NCBI GenBank assembly: GCA_947469485.1
Contig: CANIPU010000010.1
Location: 39,906-103,905, forward strand
Origin: Chitinophagaceae bacterium
Lineage (GTDB): Bacteria > Bacteroidota > Bacteroidia > Chitinophagales > UBA10324
Length of the DNA: 64,000 bases
Direction of reading: 5' to 3'
Part shown: piece by piece, positions 8,661 through 17,824 of the stretch
How positions within the stretch are numbered: position 1 is the first letter of the stretch
Layout of the letters: each line of letters begins with the position of its first letter
Position numbers and translations under genes: made by a program
Notes under the pieces: model-generated
What the model saw: only the letters and a program-made list of their open reading frames with translations
Database searches by the model: none
Told to the model about the DNA's origin: nothing

Positions 8661-11600
8661 CTACTTACTGATGTTAACTTTAGTATTAAATACAGCTGTA
8701 GTTCCTGCATATACTCGAATTATGTAATTACCACTTGAGGTGCCTTCTGGCAACATTACATTATCGTTAAAGTGTCCATCGCTCATATTACTGATTTGTG
8801 TTAAAACTGTTTGTCCTAACATGTTCATCACTTCAATACGAACTTCTAGTGTAGTCATGTCACTAATTTGCAAATCAAGTTGGAAATTTCCCTGATTTGG
8901 ATTTGGGTAAACACCAATTGTTCCATCTTCAGTTGTAATTCCATTTTGGAACATACTTTCTTCAGGTTGCAACTCATCACCCTCTTCTAAACGGCAAGCT
9001 GTTGTAATTGTATCAATATCAGAATTCAAACCAAATGCACCATTACATGCATTTGCTCTAACATAAGCCGCAATAGGTGAACCAGTGGGCCAAATGCTCA
9101 AAGTTTTAACAAGACCTGTAGTCTGATAACTATTCCAATTGCCGCTAGGCAATTGTTTTGTAAACAACTGATAGCTTGTTGGAGCACTACCACCACATAA
9201 AACAGCGTTCCATGTTGCAGTCATTCCATAACAAGTTGGATGACTTAAAACCAAATTCTGAACTTGGCCACATATTCCTTTTACCTCTACCTGATACATT
9301 TGTGTAGGAGGTGAATATGAATATGAAGGTCCTGCTCCGCATCTGCTTCTAACATAAACTTCCCAAAATTGATTCAAAGGAGATCCACCAACATTATAAG
9401 AGAAGGTAGTACCATTAACAGTATAAGATGTTACAGAACTTGGATTTGGACTTAATCTGCGCATAGAAACAATATATGGACCAGCTCCATTACCTGCTAA
9501 ACCACTAATTAAAATCTGGTTTGGACATGGGTTTGTTATACCAGTATAAGTAGGTATTGGGCAAGTTGGTACTGTATTAAAGGTATAAACAACAGGGGCT
9601 CCCGGCTCAGCAAATTGATTTGAAATAGAAGGACAATTACAGGCCTGTAAATAAAATGCTAGTGCAGGAGTATTTGCATAAGCAGTTGTGTAAGAAGTTA
9701 CACTTGTAGCACTACCAATACATGCACCCACTAAAGTATAGTTTGGCCCGCTTGTAACAACTCTTTGATATAAATTCCATAAACCAATAGGAATTGAAAG
9801 AGTCATTGTATTTGCTGTTGCACTAGTTAAAGCAGGTTGACCAGATGCAGGTTTTGCACACATGGTTGCTTGCGTTGCTAATGCAGAGTTAACTCCACCA
9901 CAGGCTGGCGTAGTAGGAGGTATCATTGGTGCAATTGTAACATTATAGGATGAATTTGGTGTTAATCCAGTAATGGTTTTTGGAGAGGTACAATTGAGAA
10001 ACGGACTTCCTGGTGCTCCTGGAATGGTAATCTGGTAATTTCCTGAACCTCCCGGTAACCAATTAACATCAAACTTCGTTGAAGTTACATTTGAAAATGT
10101 AATGTTAAACGGAGTCTGGCTAATTTCAACTGTAACAGTATTTGATGCAACCCAATAACAAGCTGATTTGCTCATCATTCTGTAATATCGCTTTCCTGCT
10201 GGATTACTGGTTGCAGACAAAGGTCCAATTGTGAAACCTGCAGTATTATATACCGTGGTGGAATTACCAACAATTGTATCCCATGTAAAACCATTATTAG
10301 AATACTCCCATCTATAAGTACCAGCTGCACCTGTTGCTGTCAGTAGTTTTGAACCATTACTACAAACAATTGAAGCAAGCGGTAGAACTGAACCACCAAT
10401 AGGTACGGTAGAAACAGGAACTACAGCGCTTGAAGTACATGTATTTGCTAAAGAACCGGTTACAGTAAAGAAAGTAAGATTAGGAGCTGACACAGTAATC
10501 GTTCCGGCATTTCCTGCTGGTGGATTCATGGTCATTCCATTTGTTCCGTTTGCAGGCGACCATTGAAAATTGGCCCCACCAGAAGCAACTAATACACCGG
10601 TTGTACTCGTGCAAACAAGGGATGATGGATTAACTGTTAATGCAGGAAGCGGATTAATTGTTATCGCATATTCTTCTATTTCTCCGTAATAGTAGAAAAG
10701 AGCAGCACATGGGTCTCCGTTCATGAATTGGTAAGGTGTAACTCCAAGTGGATTATCATAACAAATAGCAACACGCATAATTACATCACCTACAAATTGA
10801 TTATCGCAAGGAATTGTAAATGAACCTGTTTTTGTTCCAGACTGAGTACCTACTGTCTGCGGAGAAGAATAAATTACTTCACCGGATTGGAAAACATTAT
10901 CGCCATTATAATCCAACCAAACAATTCTGCTTTCAGAGAATACAGCACCAGTACCATTACAAGTAATACTGATATTGTATGATTGCTGTCTGTTTACACT
11001 GGTGGTAGGTACACTGGTGAAATCCTGGTAACCATCATTATCAAATGTTGAATTATTATTTAAAACCCCGGTAATAGTTACATTGGTAATATAATCCTGA
11101 GAAGTAGTCCAGAATGCAGAACTGCTTGCACATCTTGTTTTAACCAATATGGTTGGCGAATTACTAACCGCGCAACCTTCATTTTGTATTACTGCTCTCA
11201 CATAAACCTGTGAAGCGTTTACATTATCAACAAACGATGGAGTAGCAGAATTTGTAAATCCATACTCTACAAACTGCCCATCAACGGGTGTAAATGTAGC
11301 ATTCGATGAATATTCAAACTTCTTAAACCCACCAGTTGTTGGAGGCGCTGCAAAAGTTGCTGTTATACGATCATTTGTAGTAGTTGTTGTTGGTGCATAA
11401 CTTATAAGTGGTGCTGCAGCCGATGGCGACAGACATGGATTTGAAACCAAATCAATTGAATAATCTTCTGTTTCGCCATACTGATAAAGCGCACTGCATG
11501 CATCCTGCGGAAAGGCCGTAGAAAGATAAAGTCCATCGTTTAGTGCATCGAAATACCTCAACCTCAACCGTTTTGTTCCAGGCTGAATGGCTCCGCCAAT

Positions 11601-14600
11601 GGCAGGTGATTCAACATAAATACTTCCAGTAACTGCTGCACCTCCGTTAAAGGTGACACCCCAATTTGTTAATAATGGTCCATTAGTCCAGTTAATCGCT
11701 TCACTTGCATCACTGAAATCACCGTCATTGTTCCAATCAACCCATGCTTCAATGGTAATGTAATTGGTCCATGTTCCCGGATTTACTCTCAGCCAGAAAA
11801 ATGAATTCGCATCAATTGCAGGCGCGGCAACTGTATAAGCAAAATTTTGTAACCACGGCGCTGAAGTAGCACCAGTACTTGAATTATCTAAAACATTATT
11901 TCCATGAGTATCTTCAATTCGAACTCTTGAAATATAATCGCCAAAACCTGGTCCAGATGTATAAGCTGCAGCGCAATATGGATTATTATTTACTAAAAGC
12001 GGATTTGAAGTGGCGGTGTTAAATGGTGTAAATGAACAAGCCACCACGCAATGATAGTAAGTAGAGCTAGTTTGCCCTGTAACAAAAGTATAAGGCATAG
12101 TAGTGGCCCCTGAAATTGGAGTATATGGCCCTGCAAGCGCAGCAGAACTTTCCCACTGATAAGTATATCCTGCAGAGGGAGACAACCCTGTTAATGATAA
12201 GGTGAACGGACTGTTTGTCAATGTTGGATTTGCAGTGGAAACAACTGTTGAAACCGCTACAGCCGCACAATTCGCCAAAGTATTGATGGTAATGTTGTAA
12301 TCTTCGGTTTCGCCCCATGCACTATTTGATGCACCACATGCCTGACTTTGCGATGTGAAATCATAATCATCCCCACCTCTAACTCTCATTCGTGTAATAC
12401 CTGATGTTGCAGTAATAGGAACAGTGAAACCAAAGGAAGTTGGAACACCTTGTGGTGAATTGAAACTACCGATCCACTCGCCTGCATCCAGTAAATCTCC
12501 ATCGAGGTTATAATCAATCCAAACAGAAGAATATTGATCAAACACAAAACCTACACCTGAAGTAGTGGTAATGTTGTAAGTACTACCCGGATCTAAAACT
12601 GCTGTGGTTAAACCAAAATTGGTATAATACGCAGGACCTGCAGACATACCGCTTACCTGATTCCAGGCAGGCAATGTATTTAAAGCAACTTCTGTTAAAC
12701 CATCATTGTCAAATGATGTTCCTTGAGTATAAGTTGGAACACAGTAACAATTCAACGCGGTATTCTCGGTAACTGGTACAGCTGTAGTTGAAACATCGGT
12801 TTGATTACCTGATGGAACACAGGTAACAACCAAACGATACCATGAATTTTGCAATTGACCCGTTACAGTATAAGGAATTGTGGTTGCACCGGAAATATTA
12901 GCGAAACCTGAAGTAGCATTGGTTGTACTCACCTGCCACTGGTAGTTAATACCTGCACCGCCGCTCACACAACCTGTAGTATTCAACGAGAAAGAATTGA
13001 AGGAACATACAGATGCCATGCTACTGGTAGCAGCACCACCTGCAGTTGGAGCTCCTGTACAATTGGAACCGGAGGCAATGGTTACAATATAATCTTCTGT
13101 TTCACCATAGCCATAAGTACCACAACCGAGTTGAACCCCTGCATTATAAGGAATGAAGGCATTTTCTGACATAATTAACCGCAAACCGGTATTTCCAACC
13201 GAAGCAGTATTTGGAATTGTAACTGAACCAAAATGCGTAGGACCACTTGCAGGTGCCCCAGGACCGGCAGGGCCAACAATTGAGGTCAATAACTCACCGG
13301 CATCAGCAAAATCTCCATCCTGGTTCAAATCGCAATAAACATAAAGTGTGGTAATGTACCATGTACCCCCATCATCAATTTGTGTGATGTTAACCGAATA
13401 GGTGCTGCCTTTTTCAAGTACAGCAGGCGTAACTCCGGTAAAATTGGTATAAAGATTAACTGAACTTGCATTTGGAGATGTAACAGGTGTTGCTCCGGTT
13501 GGATTTGAGAATGCAGGACAGGTACCTATTACAAACTGCCCAATATCATCATCAACTGTGCTGGTAGCATTACTGGTACAATAACAATTGATAGGCGTGT
13601 TCATTCCAACATTTACTACAGCACCAGCAGTACCAACACCCGAACCATTATAATTACTTGCAGGGCCTGCAGTACATGTTACAAATAATCTGTAACAGGT
13701 AGCTGCTGTTTGTGAGGTTGTTAAGCCGGCATAAGTCGAAGTAGCTGCACCTGTATTAGACCAGGTATTTAAGCAACCTGGATCTTTTTGCCATTGAAAA
13801 GACAAAGATGATCCGGTAGAATACCCTGTTGCTGAAACTGAAAAATTTACACCTGAACAAGCTGATGCAGGTGCACTTAATGTACCAGGGGTTGGTGTAC
13901 CTAAGCAAGTTAAATCGTTAATTACATTGATATCATCAATCGCAAGATTATTTCCATAACCGCTATATGCCAAAAATCCAATTTTAACACTTGATTGTCC
14001 GGCATAAGCAGTAAGGGCAGCGGTTACCGCACCCCATCCAGGTGTAGTATAGGTTGCATCGTAACGCCTAATAGGAGATGCAGGATTTGTAGCAACAAGG
14101 TTAAAAATTACTCCTCCATCAGTTGAAACATATACACCCATTAACTGATCATTATCTGTTAGTAATGGGTATCCATTATCATGTGACATCCAGAACGATA
14201 ATTTAGGATTAGTTAAAGTAGACCAATCCATACAAGGTGAAATTAACAAACTCTGTGTGCCATCGTTAAAGTTATAACTAGCAAACCGTGCCATATTTAT
14301 TCCGGTGTGAGCAGCTAAAGTTGGGTTTGTCAATGGCAATAATTCAATATTCCAGTTTCCGGTTCCGGCCACTTGTGCAACAAGCCATGGAGTTGCAACA
14401 CCTGGCCAAGGATCAAAACTCTCAGTAAACGGATAAGTTGTTTGAGAATAAATATTTCTCACAGCTGCTGTCATAGCATTATTCGTGGATATCATATCAC
14501 CTGTGCAGGTAGCTGAAGCAGTAAAGGTGTACGCCCCTGATACTGTCATGTTATAAGCCGCTTGAACTACAAGGTCCACAAATGTACCGGGGTTAACTGT

Positions 14601-15782
14601 AGTGGCTGAGTTATTAGTATATGTATTCGGGCCACTTGGATTTGGGCCTGTAACCGACCAGGTAATAGTTAATGGGTTAGCACTGAAAGTGATAGGGCTT
14701 GAACCATAATTATTAACTCTGACTGTTACGGCATAGGTTCCGGCACAACTGTTATTTAAGTTAGGAGATGCGAGTAAAGTAGCTCCTAAATCTGTTGGAA
14801 CTGGTGGAGTCCATACCCAGGTTAATCCACTGGTAGGAATACATGTTGATGATAATGCCAATGCAGCACTATTTAAAGCTCCTAAAATAGTAGATGACCA
14901 ATTTACAGCCCCAGTTAAAGTATTTCTTTGATTAAAATCAGCATTTGTGGCTCCTCTTAATCCTCCTTGACATACAACAGCTACTGGATCGTTAAAAGCA
15001 CCATAGCTTAAAGTAATAGTTTGACTAGTAGCTACACCATTTGCTTCAGCTAAGCGAATTTGATGATTATGAAATGAGCCATTCCCACCAAGATAACTTC
15101 TGAATCCTTTCCATTGAATAACAAAGGTATGGTTAGTTCCGGCACCTTGATTTTCTGTTTTGATTTGACCCCCGTAAATTATAACTGCGTTGGCACTGTT
15201 GGCTGTTGCATTTGCTGACATGGTTATGGTAGTTGCCGTATGGCTTACAACTGTAGTTCCAGCCGGAATACCTGTTCCGGTTATTTGTGATCCATCAATA
15301 ACTCCATTTAATGCCTGACTTGCAGCAGGTATGAGAGTTATTATCGGACTACCTATGGCTCTTGTACCAGTGGTTGTATAAGTTCCAAAATTATCACGGG
15401 AACAAACCCCAATAGCCCCTGCATATGCCGTGGCTGTATTCACGCAAAAATAATCAGTGGTGGCAGGCGGGGTGGCTCCAAATGTTATAAATCCATTAGT
15501 ACTGATATAAATTGTTGAGCCCGATGGATAAAGAACACCGGAATAAGTAAAGGCAAAAGGAAGAGTTGTAGTATAAATTGCATCGTCATTAGTAATGAAA
15601 GGTACTGCACTTGATTGTGTAATAACTGTACCTCCAACAATTGGTGTATAAGCCCCGAATGATTGCGCCCAGGAATAAGAGGCAACCTGTGCAGTGGTTA
15701 CCTGTGCACAAAACAGAAAAATCAGTACAGCCAAAACACCCGGTAATGGCATGTATTTATAAAGAGTAGATTTATTTTTCAT
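8661..15782 (-). CDS. Giant secreted GEVED-repeat protein with T9SS sorting domain
   Basis: A 2373-residue surface protein. Residues 1-32 are a signal peptide ending in FLFCAQVTTAQ. The middle holds four GEVED-type domains, marked by YGETEDYIVTI, WGETEDYNITI, YGETEDYSIDL and YGEIEEYAITI near residues 895, 1160, 1440 and 1700. Each is preceded by acidic calcium-type strands such as DLNQDGDFADAGE. A carbohydrate-binding or MAM-like segment (near 500-640) and fibronectin-III-like segments (near 1900-2250) are also visible. The final 85 residues start GVYPNPNQGNFQLDL and form a type A T9SS sorting domain. No catalytic motif is apparent, so an adhesive or structural role is likely. It follows the small secreted-protein gene by 9 bp, suggesting co-transcription, and ends at a strong terminator. 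Confidence 0.88.
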   Translation of the reverse strand: MKNKSTLYKYMPLPGVLAVLIFLFCAQVTTAQVASYSWAQSFGAYTPIVGGTVITQSSAVPFITNDDAIYTTTLPFAFTYSGVLYPSGSTIYISTNGFITFGATPPATTDYFCVNTATAYAGAIGVCSRDNFGTYTTTGTRAIGSPIITLIPAASQALNGVIDGSQITGTGIPAGTTVVSHTATTITMSANATANSANAVIIYGGQIKTENQGAGTNHTFVIQWKGFRSYLGGNGSFHNHQIRLAEANGVATSQTITLSYGAFNDPVAVVCQGGLRGATNADFNQRNTLTGAVNWSSTILGALNSAALALSSTCIPTSGLTWVWTPPVPTDLGATLLASPNLNNSCAGTYAVTVRVNNYGSSPITFSANPLTITWSVTGPNPSGPNTYTNNSATTVNPGTFVDLVVQAAYNMTVSGAYTFTASATCTGDMISTNNAMTAAVRNIYSQTTYPFTESFDPWPGVATPWLVAQVAGTGNWNIELLPLTNPTLAAHTGINMARFASYNFNDGTQSLLISPCMDWSTLTNPKLSFWMSHDNGYPLLTDNDQLMGVYVSTDGGVIFNLVATNPASPIRRYDATYTTPGWGAVTAALTAYAGQSSVKIGFLAYSGYGNNLAIDDINVINDLTCLGTPTPGTLSAPASACSGVNFSVSATGYSTGSSLSFQWQKDPGCLNTWSNTGAATSTYAGLTTSQTAATCYRLFVTCTAGPASNYNGSGVGTAGAVVNVGMNTPINCYCTSNATSTVDDDIGQFVIGTCPAFSNPTGATPVTSPNASSVNLYTNFTGVTPAVLEKGSTYSVNITQIDDGGTWYITTLYVYCDLNQDGDFADAGELLTSIVGPAGPGAPASGPTHFGSVTIPNTASVGNTGLRLIMSENAFIPYNAGVQLGCGTYGYGETEDYIVTIASGSNCTGAPTAGGAATSSMASVCSFNSFSLNTTGCVSGGAGINYQWQVSTTNATSGFANISGATTIPYTVTGQLQNSWYRLVVTCVPSGNQTDVSTTAVPVTENTALNCYCVPTYTQGTSFDNDGLTEVALNTLPAWNQVSGMSAGPAYYTNFGLTTAVLDPGSTYNITTTSGVGFVFDQYSSVWIDYNLDGDLLDAGEWIGSFNSPQGVPTSFGFTVPITATSGITRMRVRGGDDYDFTSQSQACGASNSAWGETEDYNITINTLANCAAVAVSTVVSTANPTLTNSPFTLSLTGLSPSAGYTYQWESSAALAGPYTPISGATTMPYTFVTGQTSSTYYHCVVACSFTPFNTATSNPLLVNNNPYCAAAYTSGPGFGDYISRVRIEDTHGNNVLDNSSTGATSAPWLQNFAYTVAAPAIDANSFFWLRVNPGTWTNYITIEAWVDWNNDGDFSDASEAINWTNGPLLTNWGVTFNGGAAVTGSIYVESPAIGGAIQPGTKRLRLRYFDALNDGLYLSTAFPQDACSALYQYGETEDYSIDLVSNPCLSPSAAAPLISYAPTTTTTNDRITATFAAPPTTGGFKKFEYSSNATFTPVDGQFVEYGFTNSATPSFVDNVNASQVYVRAVIQNEGCAVSNSPTILVKTRCASSSAFWTTSQDYITNVTITGVLNNNSTFDNDGYQDFTSVPTTSVNRQQSYNISITCNGTGAVFSESRIVWLDYNGDNVFQSGEVIYSSPQTVGTQSGTKTGSFTIPCDNQFVGDVIMRVAICYDNPLGVTPYQFMNGDPCAALFYYYGEIEEYAITINPLPALTVNPSSLVCTSTTGVLVASGGANFQWSPANGTNGMTMNPPAGNAGTITVSAPNLTFFTVTGSLANTCTSSAVVPVSTVPIGGSVLPLASIVCSNGSKLLTATGAAGTYRWEYSNNGFTWDTIVGNSTTVYNTAGFTIGPLSATSNPAGKRYYRMMSKSACYWVASNTVTVEISQTPFNITFSNVTSTKFDVNWLPGGSGNYQITIPGAPGSPFLNCTSPKTITGLTPNSSYNVTIAPMIPPTTPACGGVNSALATQATMCAKPASGQPALTSATANTMTLSIPIGLWNLYQRVVTSGPNYTLVGACIGSATSVTSYTTAYANTPALAFYLQACNCPSISNQFAEPGAPVVYTFNTVPTCPIPTYTGITNPCPNQILISGLAGNGAGPYIVSMRRLSPNPSSVTSYTVNGTTFSYNVGGSPLNQFWEVYVRSRCGAGPSYSYSPPTQMYQVEVKGICGQVQNLVLSHPTCYGMTATWNAVLCGGSAPTSYQLFTKQLPSGNWNSYQTTGLVKTLSIWPTGSPIAAYVRANACNGAFGLNSDIDTITTACRLEEGDELQPEESMFQNGITTEDGTIGVYPNPNQGNFQLDLQISDMTTLEVRIEVMNMLGQTVLTQISNMSDGHFNDNVMLPEGTSSGNYIIRVYAGTTAVFNTKVNISK

Positions 15783-15791
15783 TGTGTTTTT

Positions 15792-16319
15792 TTATTTATT
15801 TAAAGGTGTTTGGTCTTCAATTTTTTTTGAAGGGTTGTTTAACTCTTCAACAGGTATGGTAGTAGTAGCACCAACATTTTTACCGTTTGTCATAGGAATT
15901 AAATTTTCAACCGGAACGGTGATTTGTTGGGGAGCAACCGGCGCCTCATGAGAAGCGGTACTTTGTTTTTTCAATTGATACATGTACAACTCATCAAATT
16001 TTTTGTCGTTAAATAATTTCTGAGATGTAGCATCCAACTGATTCAAACGATTGCTGCCCGATTTTACCCAAAGAGTAATATCACTGGTATATGAATCAAC
16101 AGCCTCTTTAGTTACCTGCATGCTATATTGTGGAACAGGAGGTACCGGACTTGAAATAAGCATTTTCTGCCTTTGTTCCGGAGTCATTTTTTCGGTTGAC
16201 TTAACAGGAAGAGATTTCCCATTAACAGTGGCACTTGATTGGGCAAGCGCCGAATGATTGCATAAAAACAGCACGAATGCTATTGCAACCATTGACATTA
16301 GAATTTTTTTTGTTTTCAT
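15792..16319 (-). CDS. Small secreted protein co-transcribed with the giant T9SS gene
   Basis: A 175-residue protein I do not recognise. It begins with a clear signal peptide (core VAIAFVLFLC, cleavage after SALAQ). The mature part is polar, rich in P, V, Q and K, with no cysteine. It has a predicted helical middle (ATSQKLFNDKKFDELYMYQLKKQ) and a Pro/Thr-rich tail. It lacks a T9SS sorting domain, so it is probably periplasmic. Its stop codon is 9 bp before the giant GEVED gene, implying one transcript and perhaps a helper role in the export or stability of that protein; this is inference from position only. Confidence 0.75.
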   Translation of the reverse strand: MKTKKILMSMVAIAFVLFLCNHSALAQSSATVNGKSLPVKSTEKMTPEQRQKMLISSPVPPVPQYSMQVTKEAVDSYTSDITLWVKSGSNRLNQLDATSQKLFNDKKFDELYMYQLKKQSTASHEAPVAPQQITVPVENLIPMTNGKNVGATTTIPVEELNNPSKKIEDQTPLNK

Positions 16320-16904
16320 AATTAGTTTGGTTTAGATTCGGAATTGGTTTGTTTTTAAAATTTTGAACTAAAAGTTGGAGACAAGGAAACACCGAAAAAG
16401 ATAATTCGGTTTTTTGTTTTTTTATTGAAGCTGCCATGTCCAATTCAGCTTCAACTATTGTTATTTGTGTGTACACCTTTTTTTCATAGGCATTTGTGGT
16501 TTGTTTTAATTTTTGGTATGATGATTGAGAATGTGCAAAATTATTTTTTTATTATCGGTCAGTTATTTGATTTTAACACAAGTATTCAGGCGTTTTATTT
16601 TTCTCTCCAATCATTTTTTCCACTAACACAATCATCATTTTTCACTCTTAAATCTGAAAAAAATAAATTTTACAAGCGCAATATAAAACTGTAAATTGAA
16701 ATTTGCAAGCCTTTTATAAAAACACTTTTGAATTATGTATTTGAGCATTTGTTAATAAAAAAAGTTTTTGCTCAATTTTTTAACTGCATTATTTATTTTA
16801 TATGAACTATAAGCATGTGGCAACTGCACTTTAACAAACTCTGCAGTTGGGCAAGCTTTGCACTTTGACAAGCTCGGTGTGACAGTTGCAAAGCTATTAC
16901 AAAC
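16320..16904. other. Long AT-rich intergenic region with two small hairpins
   Basis: About 585 bases with no convincing gene; the short frames across it are low-complexity Phe/Leu-rich translations. The 5' leader side of the 15792-16319 gene contains two hairpins: ACCGAA/TTCGGT at 16391-16410, followed by a T-run on the plus strand, and TTGAAGCTG/CAGCTTCAA at 16425-16454. Short imperfect repeats (GCAAGCTTTGCA, GACAAGCTCGGTGTGAC) occur at 16850-16895. No exact promoter consensus was found. Confidence 0.4.
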
Positions 16905-16937
16905 AAAGGGCTGAACTCAATGTGAATTCAGCCCTTT
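16905..16937 (-). terminator. Intrinsic terminator of the small coiled-coil gene
   Basis: An 11-bp perfect stem, AAAGGGCTGAA paired with TTCAGCCCTTT, with an 11-nt loop. It lies about 40 nt past the stop codon at 16975 on the minus strand and is followed there by GTTTGT. The plus-strand copy ends in TTTTT, so it may act in both directions. Confidence 0.75.
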
Positions 16938-16974
16938 TTGGCAATCGCCACCTGCCAATGGCGCCTTGTTTTAC

Positions 16975-17358
16975 CTACGGAACAGGAGGTTTGCGAACAG
17001 GGCGCTTGCGTTCCGACTTGCGGGTGCCGCCAAGTTGTTCTATTTCATTGGCATCTTCACCAAATTTTCCAACGGCGCTTTTCAGCACTGCAGTATTCAT
17101 TCCGCGAAGCTCATCAACCAGGGTATTAATGTCATTTGCTTTTGCATCGGCCTGCTCAAGCATTTGATTGTATTCACTGATTGAAGTTTCAATAGAAAAA
17201 ATCTTGGCTTTCATTTCTGCTTTGGTTAATGAAACGCCAAGTATAGCATCGCCATAATCGACCACTACTGCTTTATCAAAATCAATCTGATTCATGCCAT
17301 CTAAACGCAGTTTAGCATCTTCGACCACCAAATTGATTTTTCTTTTTTTAAAAGCCAT
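16975..17358 (-). CDS. Small coiled-coil protein with basic tail, unknown function
   Basis: A 127-residue cytosolic protein I cannot assign. It starts with a basic patch (MAFKKRKIN). A mixed region with VVVDYGDAILGVSLTKAEMKAK follows, then a helical, probably coiled-coil stretch (about residues 50-105, including EYNQMLEQADAKANDINTL). It ends in a strongly basic, proline-rich tail (RKSERKRPVRKPPVP). There is no signal peptide or membrane segment. The basic ends suggest contact with nucleic acid or another acidic surface. It has its own terminator and no operon partner; upstream lies a stop-riddled segment. Confidence 0.6.
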   Translation of the reverse strand: MAFKKRKINLVVEDAKLRLDGMNQIDFDKAVVVDYGDAILGVSLTKAEMKAKIFSIETSISEYNQMLEQADAKANDINTLVDELRGMNTAVLKSAVGKFGEDANEIEQLGGTRKSERKRPVRKPPVP

Positions 17359-17824
17359 AACCTGTTTCCTCTTTTTTCCGTTCGCTATATGTTAATGCTA
17401 CTAAGTAGTAAAAATGCTGGCAGGTGTATGGTTTTTGTTATTCTTAAAAGCTATTGAACATTTCTGTAACGAAGCAATTGCAGAATTAGTATGTGTGAAA
17501 CCTGCATAAATGCAGCAGCAATATGTTTTACCTTAAACAACATCAGCAATTGCTTGTGCTTATGAAGCTAAATGAGGTCTAATAGCCGCCATTTAAATTG
17601 GTGAAGCAGCACAGGCACATGCATTGGCTGCTATGAATTATGTAACAGCAACGATAGTAAGTATGAAATCAGCTTATGTTGGAATAATTGCAACTACTGT
17701 TCATTAGCTATTTGCAGGCAGAAGTATGAAAACGAAAACAAAAAATTATGCCCGTGTTTCATGTACGAAGTATTGAAATAAAATGAAACTTATATTTAGC
17801 GACTGATTCAGAAAAAATAAAACG
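17359..17824. other. Intergenic region with a stop-riddled Ala-rich frame
   Basis: About 465 bases without an intact gene. One plus-strand frame from 17471 to 17707 translates to Ala/Ile/Thr-rich protein-like sequence (for example IGEAAQAHALAAMNYVTATI) but is broken by several stop codons, consistent with a decayed gene. The last 100 bases before 17825 should hold the promoter of the TPR membrane protein; a TATATTTA near-match to the -7 box lies about 35 nt upstream of its start. Confidence 0.35.

Noticed and set aside
12067..12318. 83-residue frame inside the giant GEVED gene, and similar ones at 4531-4728, 5701-5916, 6421-6678 and 13153-13338
   Set aside because: Out-of-frame or antisense to intact long genes; no signatures.
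16425..16694. 89-residue plus-strand frame in the long intergenic region
   Set aside because: Phe/Leu-rich translation of AT-rich DNA with no start context; more likely leader DNA of the minus-strand operon.
16886..17184. Several overlapping plus-strand frames over the coiled-coil gene
   Set aside because: They are antisense to the 127-residue gene, which has a terminator in the right place and protein-like composition.
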